64,000 nt of DNA from Lepidonotus clava (Eukaryota > Annelida > Polychaeta > Phyllodocida > Polynoidae). Positions within the stretch are counted from its first letter, which is position 1. The number at the start of each line of letters is the position of its first letter. A program made the position numbers and the translations under genes. Location: NCBI GenBank assembly GCA_936440205.1, contig OW387150.1:12684152-12748151 (forward strand), read 5' to 3'. The notes under the pieces were generated by a model that was not told the origin of the DNA, made no database searches, and saw only the letters and a program-made list of their open reading frames with translations. Below are positions 1 through 14,559 of this stretch, piece by piece.

Positions 1-358
1 CTTTACCCTGAGACATAGGTATGTGCATACTGGGGCAGTAACAATTGCTGAATGCCCGTGTGATCTGTACTTGATTTATTCTATATCAATAACACAGAAA
101 ATGTTAAATGTGTTAGTGAAAACATAAAAATTGGCATTAGCATTCACAGACAGGCATTGTTTTTCCCTCCAGGGCAAAAACTGAACTTTTATTCACTGAT
201 TTCTGAGAGGGAAGGAGGACAATGGTGAATGTATAGGGGCTGGAATCTTGATATAGATTAAATATCGGTATGATGGTTTTAAAGAATTTATCACGACAAC
301 GTTCGACATCCTGCCAGATAATGAAGTGTTGTATATATTCTGATTCTCCTTTGCTCAG
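1..358 (+). other. TGDS intron (3' part)
   Basis: This is AT-rich sequence ending in a pyrimidine-containing tract and the AG acceptor at 357-358 that opens the first visible TGDS exon. The exons carrying the N-terminal NAD-binding glycine motif must lie upstream of the window. I see no other feature here. Confidence 0.6.
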
Positions 359-3300
359 GGCGATATCTGTGAGGCTGACTTCATGAGGTATGTCTTCCAA
401 GAAGAGAAGATAGACACTGTCCTACATTTTGCAGCACAATCTCATGTCGGTAGGTTCAGCTATTGTTTTCTCTTTCACCATTCTGACACTAAAGCCTGTA
501 TTCCAAAGGCCGATGGATGCTGAGGATTTGTATTTGTATGATTATTTCTGAAAATATTGCATCGGACCATACAAAGAAAAAAACATCTTTGAAAGAGAAT
601 TATTCATTTCTTGTAATGATGTATAGTGTATCTATACTTAACCTTTATTTCCCTATTAATTTTGAAAATAAGCAACAAAATCGTGAAACATTGGCTTTTT
701 TCCCTCTATGTAAAAGGTGGACTCAGGTGGAACAGTGTTGTTAAATAAGGATCACTCTACTGAGTGAATCTTCGAAAGAACAACTTCAACAAGAAGGGTC
801 TATGAAAAACACTTACTTTGCACTGGATTGCAACATTACACAAAACTAGTCAGTTAATAACAATTATTTCATATGAAGTAATTTACTATGCTGCATAAAT
901 ATAGAGTCATAAAACTTTGAACGCATATTGGCCTGTGTAAAAAGCTCATCTCGTTCTGATGAAAAAGCTCTAGGGTGGGAAACCCAGACTTAGATCAAAT
1001 ATTTGCAAGATAAGGAGTGTCATGAACTCCCAGGTTTATATACCCTTCTTTTATTGGCACACCCGTAAAGTCTATATGCTCAGGATCTGGCCACACCTAC
1101 GAGATTGGGGCGTGTATTGTACTTCATCCGGCATACACCTTAGTTATATTTGCAGCCCACTCCCTTTACCCATTTTCTTCCTCTGTTAACCTACTTTTGT
1201 ATCTTGTCGATCTATCATCCAACCCTTTGCAGCCTCTTGTATGTGTGCCTAGGGAGTCCTGGGACCAGTAGTTCTGTTTTCTGATGTCCCAAATGAAATA
1301 TTTGCTAAAGCTTCTCAGGTGTATTTGAACCACCAACCTGCAAACTCATGAAGAATTGATGGAGTGGTGTGTCTCCAGAGGAATTATCTGGAAATTGTTT
1401 TCTGGAGATTCTCAGGGAACTCTTACACATTTTGCAATTATGATTAAGGCTGAAGTTCCTGAAATATGTGGCAGGCCATTTATTTACATATGCACTGTAG
1501 TACTAGATTAAGTAGGAACCACAAAAAAAAACTTTTATTGCAAATTTCATAATTATCAGTATGTGCCAGGAAATTGCATAAATTCAATGGAAAAGATTAA
1601 GCCAATTAGTTCTGAGAATGAAAAATATCACTAAATTCTTTTTTGTTGACGTCAAACTCGATCAATGAATGATAATGCTTAGTGGGATCACTTGTGTGTA
1701 AATTAACCATCATTTATTATATAAATGGATTATATTTTGAGAAAAGTTATTGCACTCATTTTATTGTGACATACCCATCGATATTATACATATTGGGTGC
1801 AGGAATATACATATTTGGCCAAACAGCTAGTACAAACTATAAAATACATAACAGTCCATAAACCTATCATTTTGCCGATGGAAGACATAGAAGATGTCTT
1901 ACTGTATAGCCCAAAGGCAATGATGAAAAGATAATTTCTCTTTCTGTCTATTATCTCAAAAAGGTGATGGACAAGTAACAATGTTCCATAGCGCAGAAAA
2001 TATGTCCATATGGCGATTCTAAGTGGGCTTTGTGCCAAGAAGGGTTTAATCGGAATGTGTTTTTCTGGGCGATCAATAAAAGGACTACAGGTATAAAGTT
2101 AGAAACACAAAAAATGACTGGTCATTACTGGTTTTCTGCTGGACAGATATATCTTTTTTCATTTACTCCCCAAATGATAATATAGACATATAGACATTAT
2201 GCGAATAAATGTGCTATATCAAGATGAATGTATAAAAAAGTGACAGATAGTATTTATCTGGCAAGATATATTGCATCAAAAGCCTAATTAGATGCTTGAC
2301 CGATTCCCTATAGTTAACATAGACAGACCATGGCACATACTCAGTATATACCATCGTGATGGTAGCCACAATTATAGATCTACGCGGGACACGTTTTTTT
2401 AAAAACATGCCGGAAGGATCGGCTCATTTTACAACTAAATCATTTGGCTGCAATCATGATGAGATGTGTATGAACTGGAGCTGAATATAAGGTTAACATG
2501 GAATCAATAAAGCTACCAGAGTTTGTAAAAACATGTACGATTAAACTCAGGGAATAAAGCTACCGTAAATGTTCTAATATAGGGTGCATCTCTATTCTAG
2601 GCAGCACCAAAAAATTTTTAAACCTCTGGTATAACATAATTTTAGCTCAAAATTTCACTCTTTCTCTAAGATTAAAAGCTTGTGCCCTGAGCATGTTCCT
2701 GATTTCAAGTCTACTTCAAATAAACCAGAAATGCATAAAATGCCAAGTATTGCTCTTTGCTTTTATCAGTTTGTACTCTTTTTTGAGCCCAACATATCCT
2801 TTAGAAATTACATTTCCCCTTAAATTTCCACTTAAATTCTGAATCGTATTCGGTATTTGTTATTGATCCATGCATGTGATACATGATCGCTAATGGTATT
2901 GATAAACACCTTATGAAGGTTGTGCCCCTTATTCTACTGGTACTTAAAATTCTTTGTATCTTTTTAACTGCTTACTTATAGACAGCCAAAGAACTAAGTA
3001 ATTAAAATTTTTAAATAAATACTCAGAAATATCTTTTTTCCCCTTCAATAAGATAACTCTAAAAAGAAATTTGTTATACTTCTTTTTAATTTATCTTTTT
3101 TTAAATCATGTTTGCACTTTATTTTTTTAAGATCTTTCCTTCTGGTGCTCTCTCGACTTCACGTGGAACAACGTGTACGGTACGCACGTTCTCATCAACA
3201 CGGCCTTCGAGTCAGGGGTCAAGAAGTTCATCCACGTCAGTACGGATGAGGTCTATGGTGGCAACTCGGTGGCGGTAAGTCTATTTCTTTCTCACTTGTA

Positions 3301-6300
3301 AAACATATTGACACTTGTCAGAGTTGTGAGTTCCCTGCTTGAAATTCTTGGATTCTTGGGTCACTTTGTTTGGGTTCTATACCTAAAAAAATACTATACG
3401 TACTCAAAACAACATTCTTGCTTTGGTGAGCAATATTGTTATAATGAGATAAAGAGCTCAATTTATTAGAGGTTCCAGATTGGTGTCATAGGTGGTTGGC
3501 CTTGCTTGAAGATAGCGTGGGGATGTGGTTTGGGCAGTTTCAGTACCCTATTTAAAGGTGAAACGCAAAGGAAAAAAAGAAAATCCCAAATATAGTAAAA
3601 ACCAGATAGTTGTTATATATGTTAAACATAACTTGACTCAAATGAACATCTATAGATAATACAAAAGTATGAATAAGCTTTTGCTAGGAGTGTGAATACA
3701 CTCTCACATCTTATCTCACAAGGCTGTGATGTCATCTAGGCTATAAGCCACAGGGGTATGTGTGTGCAGTCACCCATAGCAAGAGCCTTATCAGCCTGTT
3801 CTACTGAACCAACAGAGCCTAGATGACGTCACATGCACTCAATAGAAGCTACTGTACAATATAGTTTTTGAATATAAATTTTGCTCATATCTATGGTATA
3901 TTTGCAGTTTAATCTGTAGGTATGTCTTAAGAAACACATATTCAACATAATGTAGAAATTAAAATTGCCTTTGCGTTTCTCCTTTAAGTCATAGCTGATT
4001 GGCTATATAGGTTAGTATGGGGTGTGTGTGTAGCGAGCGAGCGGGGGGGGGGGGGGGCAGGGAGAGTGGATAGGGTCAGTACCGATGGTTATGGCGTTGG
4101 TGTTGAGGTAGAAGTAGGAGGGGTCAGAAGTATGATTGACATGTGGTTTGAGATAGATCCACTGACTCATGCTTAATCTACCACATACTGCCGCCGGCAA
4201 CCTCCCCCCCCCCCCCCAATTGTTACGTTCACATATTAGAGATCCTTTGCTATCTAACATCTAGACAGCTCCTGTTTGTGCCATTTAATCACTACCCTAG
4301 TTACAGAGACTGTACCGCTCCTTTTCGTGTATATATATTTAGAGAGAGAGAGTACATTTAGGAGACAGAAACTAATCGGCAACTCTTTGTGTCTATAAGA
4401 TAAATTTTGTCAGAGACCCTATAAATAGAGACCAGACAACTTATTTGTGTCTATAATTACTTAATTGACGGATGGATGGAGACTGGTGTATTGATTATTG
4501 AAAGTGTATTATTTCAACTTATCTGTCCTTAGGTCAGAGTTAGTGCTGGTTGGACAGCGTCCTATGAATTATGCATAACTTTGAGGCTACTAATAAAGCT
4601 AAAATTTACTCAAATTTACCCGGTGTTTATATCAAATAATTATTGATATTGCATTCATGATCAAAATTAAGGTAAGTTGTAAAACATGGACGATTTCGAA
4701 GCCACCGTCATAGGATATTACTTGTCATTTCAGGCCCTTGACGAACAAGCCCGAATGGCGCCCACGAATCCATACGCAGCCAGCAAGGCAGCTGCTGAGT
4801 GTATTGTGAACGCCTACTGGGAGTCTTTCAAAGTAAGTATTTGGCTGCCAATGATATATGACTCAGTTAATTTGTTATACAAAGTCTAAAAGTCAAATGA
4901 CTATTGCATAGAAATGCTGTAAATCATGAGAAATCATTCTTGATATTCTCTTTCAATTACAGGTAGGATGGAAAGTATTTTCACATAATATTGTAAGCAA
5001 CAGTGATGAATTGCCAAATATCAGCAGAATCGCTTCGTGAAATAAAGTCTTAAAATAAAACCATAATAGAGATTTTAGGGTAATCTACGTCATTTTTTAA
5101 GCACTCATTAATGGTACTTTCCCTTTCAGTTCCCCATCATCATCACCAGGTCGAACAACGTGTACGGCCCCCATCAGTACCCCGAGAAGGTCATCCCCAA
5201 GTTTATCTCCCTTCTCAGCCGCGACCGCAAATGGTAAACATTGACAACTGCTGTAAAACCCATAGTTTAAGCCGCAGATTAGAATATATCATATTTCAAC
5301 TTTGGGGGTGCGGCCTTAATTATGGGTTTTCATAGCCTTTAACACTATGCATTTTTGAAAATAAGGTTTTGAAAATTTAGCTAATTGGAAAATCAAAAGT
5401 CAGAGTCTGACTAAAAAGATTCTTCGGCTTGAATTATGGGATTTACAGTACTGTAAACCTAATAATCAGCCGTACTCTGTCGTTTGAGTTTTTCTTGTGC
5501 ATTTCTTCATAATAATGTTTTCATAAGTACCATTATATTCAAGTTTGTGGTTTTAAAAAGTGTGTCACGGTAACTTAGGGGATATTCCGACAATGTAGCT
5601 AGTTTCAAAGTAAAACAATATCATTGCCACATCCGAACCATTAAAACTGGAGCAGAAATGGCCCACTTAGGCATATTAAATTCCTATGCCAACGGTGGAG
5701 CACTGGGTATGACCCAAGGAGGAAGTCATTCGTTGATCCAGATGGTCTGATAGTAATCTATAAATGTCAGACGTTGCCTGGCAAAGACCATATTAGGGCC
5801 AAACCTTTGAGTCAATAAAAGGCCACATGGCTCGTTCTCTTGGTTGTGCACGCGTACCCATCATTAACTATTTAATATGTTGACCGGCAGTAAATTTACT
5901 TGAAGCGATGCGAACTGGGGCTCTGCTGTCACCTAGGAGCATAGTAAGGCAATACATGTGCTGGTTTTCATACAGCTTTCTGCTCCCGAACTTAATCATT
6001 TTTATATTGAATATTTACATCTGTGAAACAGTTGGTGAATTTTTATGCACCACAGGTGTTTGGGGATGCGTTTCCTTTCAAAATAAATCCGATTGATACA
6101 GATATGCAAATGTTTTTCCCAATGGTTATTTAGAGGCGAAATGATGTTTCGCCTCTGTACTCTAATAATGACAAAAAAACTTTGTTATTTTAGGATTTTA
6201 CTTGTCCTGTCCTCCCTTTTTTCTCAGACATGTGAACTCTTACAGAGAATTTGATACATCCTGGTGAAAGTTCCAGATCTGGGGAAGAATAGTCCATTCC

Positions 6301-9300
6301 ATTTTTTCTCAAAAACATCATATAAAAGTCACATTTTGATGTTTGAAAATGATGAAAAATTTCATTTTTGCCAAGTCATGGTGCTTTCAAAAAGCACCGG
6401 TACAAGTTGAAAAATACCGGCGCCCGGCAACAGTGCAAGTGCATGTGTACTAAAGGTCAGACAAAGTCTTTGGGTCTTTGAGGCGCCCGGCAACAGTTAT
6501 ATATGCGTTGAACCAGAGAGAGTAAAGTTAAAAACCGCCGGTGCAAAAGCAAAATCGCCCGGCGCCCGGCAACAGTGACATTGTCTAATGACCTAAATAT
6601 GGAAGATAGAAGTAAGTGCATGTGTACTTAACAACATTGGTAGATGGGGAAAGGGCGGTGGTCGTAACAGTGGCGTAGATTTTGAATATTAATTTGGTAA
6701 CAGAGGAAGTGCCGGTGCAGAGATTTTTGACAGTTTGACGTGTTAATCGGAACTCCAACAGAAACGTGAAATATATCATATAAAAGTGACATATTGAAGT
6801 TTGAAAATGATGAGAAATTTTGATTTTTTACAAGTCATGGTGCTTTCAAAAACTACCGGCACCCAGCGCCCAGCAACAGAGCAAGTGCACATGTACTTAA
6901 GGTTGGAGATAGACTTTGGGACTTTGAGGCGCCCGGCAACAGTGGCGTATACTTTGAACTTGAACTTTGACCCCACGCTATGGAGGGGGTGTACGCTTTT
7001 GTAGTGGTCAACATTTGACATGTTTTCACATAGTTCTATTCATACTTAATGACAAATTCCTAAGACTTTCGCCTCTCATGGAAGCTCTGCTCCAGGACGG
7101 ACATTATGACTTGTTTCATAATCTGTTATGATACTCGGTTAGGACTTATGAATTATTAAATGATACATATTTTAGGAAACACGTACATTTAAGGGATACG
7201 TCCTCTGCAAATTCGATGTAACCACAGTTAATTAAGCAAAAACAAAGGTTTATGCAGTAACAGTACTAAACTGGTGATATTCTTGTATCTTAAACCCCTT
7301 CAGATTTCTAAAACTTCAGGTCAAACACTCAAGCATATCATACCCATAAAATGATTCAGTCAGCGCCCTTTAGATTTACTTGAAACCTCATCAGATATGT
7401 TTGAAAATCAGTGCTTGGTTCAGCCTTGAATGTTAATTTCACAAAATTTTGCAAAATTTTCATGTGCAATATTAATTTCCTCCACAGCTTTATCCATGGT
7501 GATGGACAGTCGGTACGTAACTTCGTCCACGCCCGCGACATCGCCAACGCCTTCGACATGATCCTGCATGAGGGCGAGCCTGGGGCAACATACAACATTG
7601 GCACAGAATCTCAGATCTCTATGATCGACCTGGCTAAGGATCTCGTCAAAAAGGTACGTACAGCATCTAGATCCAGTAATTGGGATAAGTCTAGATGTAA
7701 AACAAAATAAAACAGAATAAGTGTTTAAGAAACATCACCCTTTTTCGGACAAGATCTTGTCATCAATCAATTTCGCTTTGAGTAGTTAGAAATTGTGACT
7801 TTATTGCCAGTTGTATGGAGCATATCATGTTCTGAAAAGGCTGGGACCATCCTCTTGTTTATTGACCTGAAATATCTCCCTTAATATTTTACGTATCATC
7901 ATATAGATCTAATAATACTAAAGCCGCGTCCCCACTTGGGCGACAAAGATTTTAGTAGCCGGGTGATTAGTGTTAACGCTTTCCAACCACAGTGGACAAG
8001 ACCGGATCAAGCTCTAGCATCCATGGAAAAAAGGGTTAACACTTATAGGCCGGCTACTAAAATCTTAGTTGCCTAAGTGGGGACGTGGCTTTAAAGTGAT
8101 TTTTTTAAATGCAAGTCGTTGTTCTAATGTTTTGAAAAATTTGAATAAAAATTTGAACATACAATGTTTAATTCAGTGTTATAAGAAAGGGATCGTACCT
8201 CTAGTTACGGACATGTGATATTTTAGGACAATTGGGCATGTAATTGTGTAATTAATTTCTTTTGGGTTTGGCTGTCTCTATCAAATTTGTAAGAATCAGT
8301 ACTAGGAGGTCGATGGCTCAGTTGTCCTGGTGACTGGTCAAACCAGTTAGTACTCTATATTTTAGCCATTTTGGTTATGAATCCTAGTGAGGTAAAAGAT
8401 GTTAGGGATATAATTTGGTTTGCTTCCCATTACAACCTTTACTGGCATGATGGAATAGTCAAAGCATGCTTTGAGATTGCGATCTATCCCAGTGCGCCTG
8501 CTCGGAGAACTTCTATCCAACTTTAACATAAGTTTAAGGGTACTTGCTGCATCATGCAATACGGTAATCACCACTACCTCAGCTGTATCCCCTTCCACCC
8601 GCTTACACACGCAACTAGTTGATTAACGAGTGGCAAACTGGCTGGACTTCATTTATTGATTCTGGCCAGGTCTTATGGGGATCCCAGTTTGATGAAAGTT
8701 TCATCATTCTAGTCATTTTCTGCATGCAAAAGTATTCAGAGCTGAAAAATTGCTGAGCGGACGTTAAACTCCAACAATCATCATCATCAGTACTCAAAGC
8801 AAAGTTACCATACACCAACCATACATCCAGATATTTTTCATACTAGACTTAATGCAGCAAGTTTAGGCCAAAATATTTTTTTAAAGGTGCTTTATTGAAC
8901 GGTATGTGTAATCCTTCTTAGCTATAGTCAGTGTAGTTTTGAGGTACCCCTACAAGGGTTAACATAGTCTGTCCATTCAGACTCACTGTTTCCCAAAGTT
9001 AAATATCTATGTACTATAGCTATATAATACCTAATCTGGGTCAGAACGGACTAGAGTTAGCAGTGAGGATGAGGGGTTGCCAGACCTCCAGACAGTGAAA
9101 TAGCCCCCCCCCCCCACCTCCGCCCCAACCACCACCATCAAACACACTTAAGGCCATATTCTACTAATATGTGGTGTTTTGCTCGCAGTTAGCTCTTTAC
9201 TTGCAGTGGTTGGTTGGTTATTGGGGTTTAACGCCGTAGCAACATCTAAGGTCATATCACGGCGAGAACAGAGTTTGACAATTCTGTCTGGGATGATCGT

Positions 9301-11145
9301 ATCTATGGAATGATCGAATCTATGAGAAGATAGAGACCATACCCCTACACATTTACTGAGGCAGGTGTTCTTTAATGTGCCTGGTCCCATAGACAGGGCC
9401 ATACACACAACAGCCGGTGGTCTACCAGAGACCTTTGATAACCCAGTGGTTGCCACTGGGAGACATGTAGAGGGGTATAGTAGCCAGCTCACCCCAGCCC
9501 AGGATTGAACTTACTTGCAGTGTCTAGAGAAAAATCGATAATCTTATTTGCCAATGATTTAGATTGGCCCTATGAATTATTGAAAGGTCACTCCCTGATA
9601 GCATGTCTCTGGACATTGGAAACATTAATTATTGAAAGGTCGCTCTATGGTGATAGCACGTCTCCGGACATGGAAAACTTGAAAACTTTACCTATGATGT
9701 CAACTGTTTGGCCTTTTACTATATGGAAAAAAAAACGTTTTGACCATTTCTGTAAACAATTTCGTTCGTAGAATTTACATTGTGATTAATTTGTATCTAT
9801 TTCCTTTAGGCTTATTAAAATCTCAACCTTTCCTGTTAAGCATACTGGAATGATTGAAGAATCGTTATATTCCATGTTTTATTACGATACAGTGTGATAG
9901 AAATGTTATTTTGTGGAGCATTTTACCAGTGAAACTCATATTCGTGTGTACAACCTTCCTCCTATCCACCCTTCCTCCCAGATGACACAATCAGATGAAA
10001 CCTTAATGGATCCCCCACATGAGGCCCATAGCATTGGCTATTTAAACAACTCTTGCAGCGCATTTCTAATTGTTCTGTATATGGTACAGGGTGTGTTTGT
10101 CTTGTTAACGAGACAGTGAATATTAATTCATTAAATCGATCACAAAGATAACCTTTGCGTAAAATGACTAAACTTTGCCTTTCTTTTGCTTCCAGATCAA
10201 GAATGTTGAGTCTGAAGAAGACGTCATGAAGCATATTGAGTTCGTGGAGGACCGCCCCTTTAACGACCTGCGCTACCCCATGAGCACCGACAAACTCTCC
10301 CAGCTGGGCTGGGCACCCAAACTGTCCTGGGAGGAGGGCCTCCAAGAAACAAGTAAGTGTAGCAAGCCTTTCGGATTATAAATTATTTTTTTCTCCAACG
10401 TGGTAGATGGTTTATACTGATTATGTATTTATTGACGTAAAGTCTAAAGATGGAAATTTGACTGTGTATCAATTTTCGAGAATTTTCCATAAAAATCAAA
10501 TCATGGTTCCAGTGAAACAGGTTACAAATGGCGTTAAAGAAACAATTTCACATTGAACCTTTTTGCCATGGTCAATTGCAAATTATACCAAAATATTTAC
10601 AGCTTTAGTATAAATAAGTTCATAGCGGTCATTTACAATATAGGTAATTTTCCAATTAGTATTTTTCTATCAACTATTTTGTGATCATGTTATCATAATC
10701 GCTTAAAGTAAGAATGATCTTCGTAATGGGCAAATGTTGTGAATATTATGGACATAAGTATATAACATAATACTTTTATAGCTCAGAGAAGCAGCTAGAC
10801 ACATATCTCTTTTATCACATTCCTGCATCGCTTATTTTAAATCCCTGTTTTGCGATAATTGAATAAAAACCAAGAACACTGATGTTCATTAAAGATAAAC
10901 TACTAGAAAAAATAGCACAGGGTGTCTGATAGTGTTTCTAATGTTGCTGTGGTTGTTTTGTGGTTGTTTCAATTTAAGTTAATTATTTGTCTGTGTTGTT
11001 TTCTGCAGTTGACTGGTACCAAAACGAAGATAATATGAAGAACTGGCCAACGGCAGAAGAGGCTCTTTCTGCCTTCCCCAAAGGGTCCAACACAAAATCA
11101 TTTCACCCAGGCGTCAACCGAAGAACCACAACTTTCACTGGCTAA
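359..11145 (+). CDS. TGDS: dTDP-D-glucose 4,6-dehydratase family protein, 3' seven exons
   Basis: Seven exons with GT/AG borders read in one frame: 359-449, 3132-3274, 4734-4832, 5130-5233, 7488-7653, 10196-10352 and 11009-11145 (TAA at 11143-11145). The product is a short-chain dehydrogenase/reductase of the extended type. Family members of the bacterial RmlB kind oxidise and dehydrate dTDP-glucose to the 4-keto-6-deoxy sugar; the substrate of animal TGDS is less certain. Visible landmarks, in order, are [11 protein letters not shown], the active-site segment VSTDEVYGG (Thr-Asp-Glu), the catalytic Tyr and Lys in [51 protein letters not shown] and the C-terminal [10 protein letters not shown] and LGWAPK. 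Alignment with vertebrate TGDS from memory is continuous across every splice junction, so no exon seems to be missing in between. The N-terminal Rossmann glycine motif is outside the window. The C-terminal tail after SAFPKG is longer than I remember for the vertebrate protein. I am very sure of the family. Confidence 0.95.
450..3131 (+). other. TGDS intron, no recognised feature
   Basis: This is AT-rich intron sequence of about 2.7 kb. Reading frames are short and unrelated to any family I know. I see no clear inverted-repeat element in it. Confidence 0.5.
3552..3987. mobile_element. MITE with TTAA target duplication, in TGDS intron
   Basis: TTAA at 3552-3555 is followed by AGGTGAAACGCAAAGG. 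The right end is the inverted CCTTTGCGTTTCTCCT followed by TTAA at 3984-3987. The interior is about 430 bp and non-coding. TTAA flanks with purine-starting inverted ends point to a Kolobok or piggyBac type parent (family knowledge); which of the two is not decided. Confidence 0.75.
6320..7010. repeat. Diverged tandem repeat with GGCGCCCGGCAACAG boxes
   Basis: A block near 6320-6410 recurs near 6777-6860: ATATAAAAGT, a TTTGAAAATGATGA core, then AAGTCATGGTGCTTTCAAAAA. The box GGCGCCCGGCAACAG occurs near 6420, 6482, 6562 and 6929, with a variant near 6872. This is a partly degraded intronic repeat array of unknown origin. Short open frames on both strands are side effects of the repeat. Confidence 0.6.
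7919..8093. mobile_element. Short palindromic MITE, 175 bp
   Basis: The left end reads TAAAGCCGCGTCCCCACTT and continues to TTTTAGTAGCCGG. The right end is its inverted copy, CCGGCTACTAAAAT to GTGGGGACGTGGCTTTA. The arms are about 45 bp with a few mismatches, and the centre is about 85 bp. It lies in a TGDS intron and is non-coding. Confidence 0.75.
9190..9490. repeat. Probable interspersed repeat (GGGTTTAACGCC core)
   Basis: The segment contains TTATTGGGGTTTAACGCCG and a following GC-richer stretch ending near a GGATTGAAC-like box. A similar sentence, GTGTTTTACGCC followed by a GGGAATCGAACCC box, is seen at 60905-61140. Such cores are typical of widespread invertebrate SINE-like repeats. 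The assignment is from memory and weak. Confidence 0.35.
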
Positions 11146-14100
11146 GGACTCTTAGAATACTAGTCTTAATGTGTCTGGATCATCCCCAACTATTGGACAA
11201 AAATTATAAGCTTTACACAAGTGTTTGTATGAAATAGGCGGTTGCACGCTGGCATACCAGTTGTACATATTTTTCTCTATTTTTTTAAAGTATTACAATG
11301 GTGTACCGTCATTATTAACGTAAAGAAGAGAATTGCAGTGTTATAATGTTTTGATTATATTAAAAGAATTTACCATGTAATTCCAATTCTACTTGTAATG
11401 TTATGAGGACAGTGGATCCTGCCTATAGACTAAAATGAGTACCAATTATGAAAAGTCTAATTTATAACTAAATATTCAATAGATTGCAAACATCATTGGG
11501 TGATTCTACAATATTGAAACAAATGAAGTGTCCTTGATAAAACTGGTTTCTATTCAAGTATAGAAGTAGTAACTGTTGAGCAGTGAAATATACGTTTTTA
11601 GTTAAACGTCTAAATAACGACGATGTGTTGAATCTCATGTTTGCTCCTTATAGCCTAAGTGATAATAACAATAATGTGTTGCTAAATACTTCATATCAAG
11701 TAAAAACACCTAAAGACTCAGATTGAAGAAGGTGTTTTATGTATGACAAACTTTACAACATGTCTTTTTTCTTCCTGGGCCTGTCCCTTTCCCTCCTTCC
11801 TACTTTAGGGTCACAAACAAAAGGGGTCACAATCAAAGGGGTCATGACCAAAATGCGGGTCCTGAACCCCCTGGTATCCCCTCCGCCTCCACGAATTATT
11901 TACCCTGAAGTCGCTTTCTTCCTGATGCTGTGATTGCTTTCTGAACTAAATAACACCATGCTGTTGTATTTATGTTTGACGTTTCTCAAGTACATGAATT
12001 TTATGAATTATGATCTGATATCCGTATATTACGTATTGTAACCATTACATTAAGCAATATTGATAAATTGGTTCATTGTGGAGGTAAATCTCAGTGGGGG
12101 GAAAATGTTACGGCATTTAGCGGTATATCTCAATTTGATTACTAACTAATCCATTCCAGTGCAACCCAACATTTCCTGGGTTTGTGAAAGCACCCCAGTC
12201 CTCTTTGTCACACAACATTGATCTAAGATACCAAAAAGTGATTGACTGGAGTTGTTTTGTAGTGTGATCAAAAATGTTTTTTGCAGTATTATACTGACCA
12301 TTCCATTAACTAGTATTTACTGGTTGAATCTGAGGACCAAGGCAGAATACACAGTGTATTTTCACATATTTCTTTTCACAATGTCGAAACTGGTTCCCAG
12401 AAATGTATTTGTATAACTAGATTCACCTATGTTAGTAGACTCTCTTCTTTTTAAAGTATTGCTATGGGATTCAACGTCAGTCTACTCCAAAAAGAAACCG
12501 TCCTTCTTGGGAAATATATAAAAGATAACTGACAACCATTTGGGTCTCTATGGTCCGACTAGTGAAATGAGTCTCAAACCAACCGTATTGTAAATTGTTT
12601 ATACAATCCTATAAGCTGACATATTTTATACTCAATACTGCACTAGGGAAAGATCGGTCTGAGGTCGGGATGTAGTTACTATAGGTGTAGGGTATAATGG
12701 AGTATTTTCAATTGTTTTAGCGGGTTATGTAGCAGTCATACGCAGATGATAATCTTTGACATCTGGGATAAGTAATGGTAAGGAGGTGGGTCCACGTGTA
12801 GAAAGATAATTCATCGCTGGAAGAATTCTCAAACCACAAGTGTGTATATATATAGCATGTTTAATGTTATCTTCAGAGTTCTTTGATGAATTACCCAAAT
12901 GTTGAAGCATCCAAATATATTTGTAGTGACCTAACAGTTTTCACTTATACACTTAAGATACTCTGTGGTTGTTTCCAAGTCTTGGGTGCAATGTATGTTA
13001 TATGAGAGGTTGACGACTCTAAGTTTTATTCACTGAATATTAAAATGTTTTTCTCCACACATTAACTGATGTTGAAATACGAATGCACATTGAGCCAAAG
13101 ACTATATTTCGAGAAATAGTAATTTTTATAGGTATTTTCTATAGATTAATGTGATAATTTTACATGTATATCTCTTGGGTTGTCTACTCTTTATGGCGAC
13201 CAAATTATTTTGTACGCTCACATTTCTTGTCTTTTCTATATTGTTCCTACTGTTTCTAAACTTATAAACTAACTATAGACAAGTCTGTTGTTGACAGGTC
13301 GTTGTATAAATGTGCACCGGTGTTTCTTTTTTATTTTACCCGGATGCCGAAGTTATATTTGTGCTTTCAGGTTGGGATATTCAGTTGGGTTGTTCTTGTT
13401 TTAGATTTATCACAAGGAGCCGTCCATATCTCGGTTAATAATACTTAGCGAGGATTATGGTTGAAAAGGGGCCTCTCTGCGTTGGTCGGTCCGGCCAGTA
13501 GAAGAGGAATACCTTAAGGCGTTACATGGAAATAAAACAAAAAGGTTATAAAAACGAAAAGAAAATCTTGTTGTTCTTTGTGTTCTTGGTAGTGTTATAA
13601 AAGCAGTTTATTCAAACCCCAGTCAAGCTCCAGACAAGTGGAAATCTAAAAAAAAGAAGGTATAATTATGTATCCTCTTCTTAACTTGACCGCTGGGTTT
13701 TCGTCGGAAAGAAATTACCCTTTCAGTTCACCTTTTTTAAACTTGTGACAGCTGCAGTTCTCTCTCAGATTTATTACTCTAATCTGCGAAAATCACTCCA
13801 ATAAGAATACTGGAAAAGACTTGGGGGTGTCTTTAGTAGTAAACGTGCTGATGGGTGATAATCTCAGATGGATGATAATAAAATTAAAAAAAACTGTATA
13901 CTGACATGCGCACACTTTTGAATATTCCCGCCCCCCCTCCAACCCCTTGATATCAGCACATTCTTAATGGAAGACTTTTCGCTCTTCCCAATCCATCAGG
14001 GCGCTAAATGAATGGTTGCCGCAACAGCAACATAAATATAATATTACAAAGTAACAAACTACTTAGAGGGAGTCGAACATGATTGTATTCATGTATAATG

Positions 14101-14500
14101 TACGAACTCCATCCTAGGTTTAATGGTCACATCGGTGAAGTCTTATTAAGTCTGCCAAGTCTAATGGTGAGCTCTTATATCAGTCACTGTCGTTTTGTCC
14201 TTCACTGGTCGGGGTTTTGCAGCATGTTTGTATAGATTATTGACAGCATAACGGGAACCAGCTTCAGAAATTTTGGCTCAATGGAAGGTTTCACATCTGT
14301 GTTGTATGGAGTTCTATGGGAGGCAAGTCCTAAAGTCGGTCGAGTTTTGCAAGCAAGACCGTTTGGATTGGGTCTATATTTCTGCTAACACTGAACTCTC
14401 TGGGGAGAGGGATAATGAGTTGTAGTTGGGATACGTCTGTGATGGGGGTACGTTTGTGTCATCTTGTGCTGTTCAGAGCCTCCCTTGCATTCTCTGCTAC
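11146..14500 (+). other. TGDS 3' UTR and intergenic sequence
   Basis: AT-rich sequence follows the TGDS stop. An ATTAAA variant lies near 11356 and a full AATAAA at about 13531, so the transcript end could be near either. I see no further coding exon, structural RNA or clear transposon in this stretch. Confidence 0.45.
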
Positions 14501-14559
14501 TTGCTGCCATGCTGCCCTGCTGTCCTGCCCACCTGCCCCCCTGCCCCCCTGCTCCCCTG

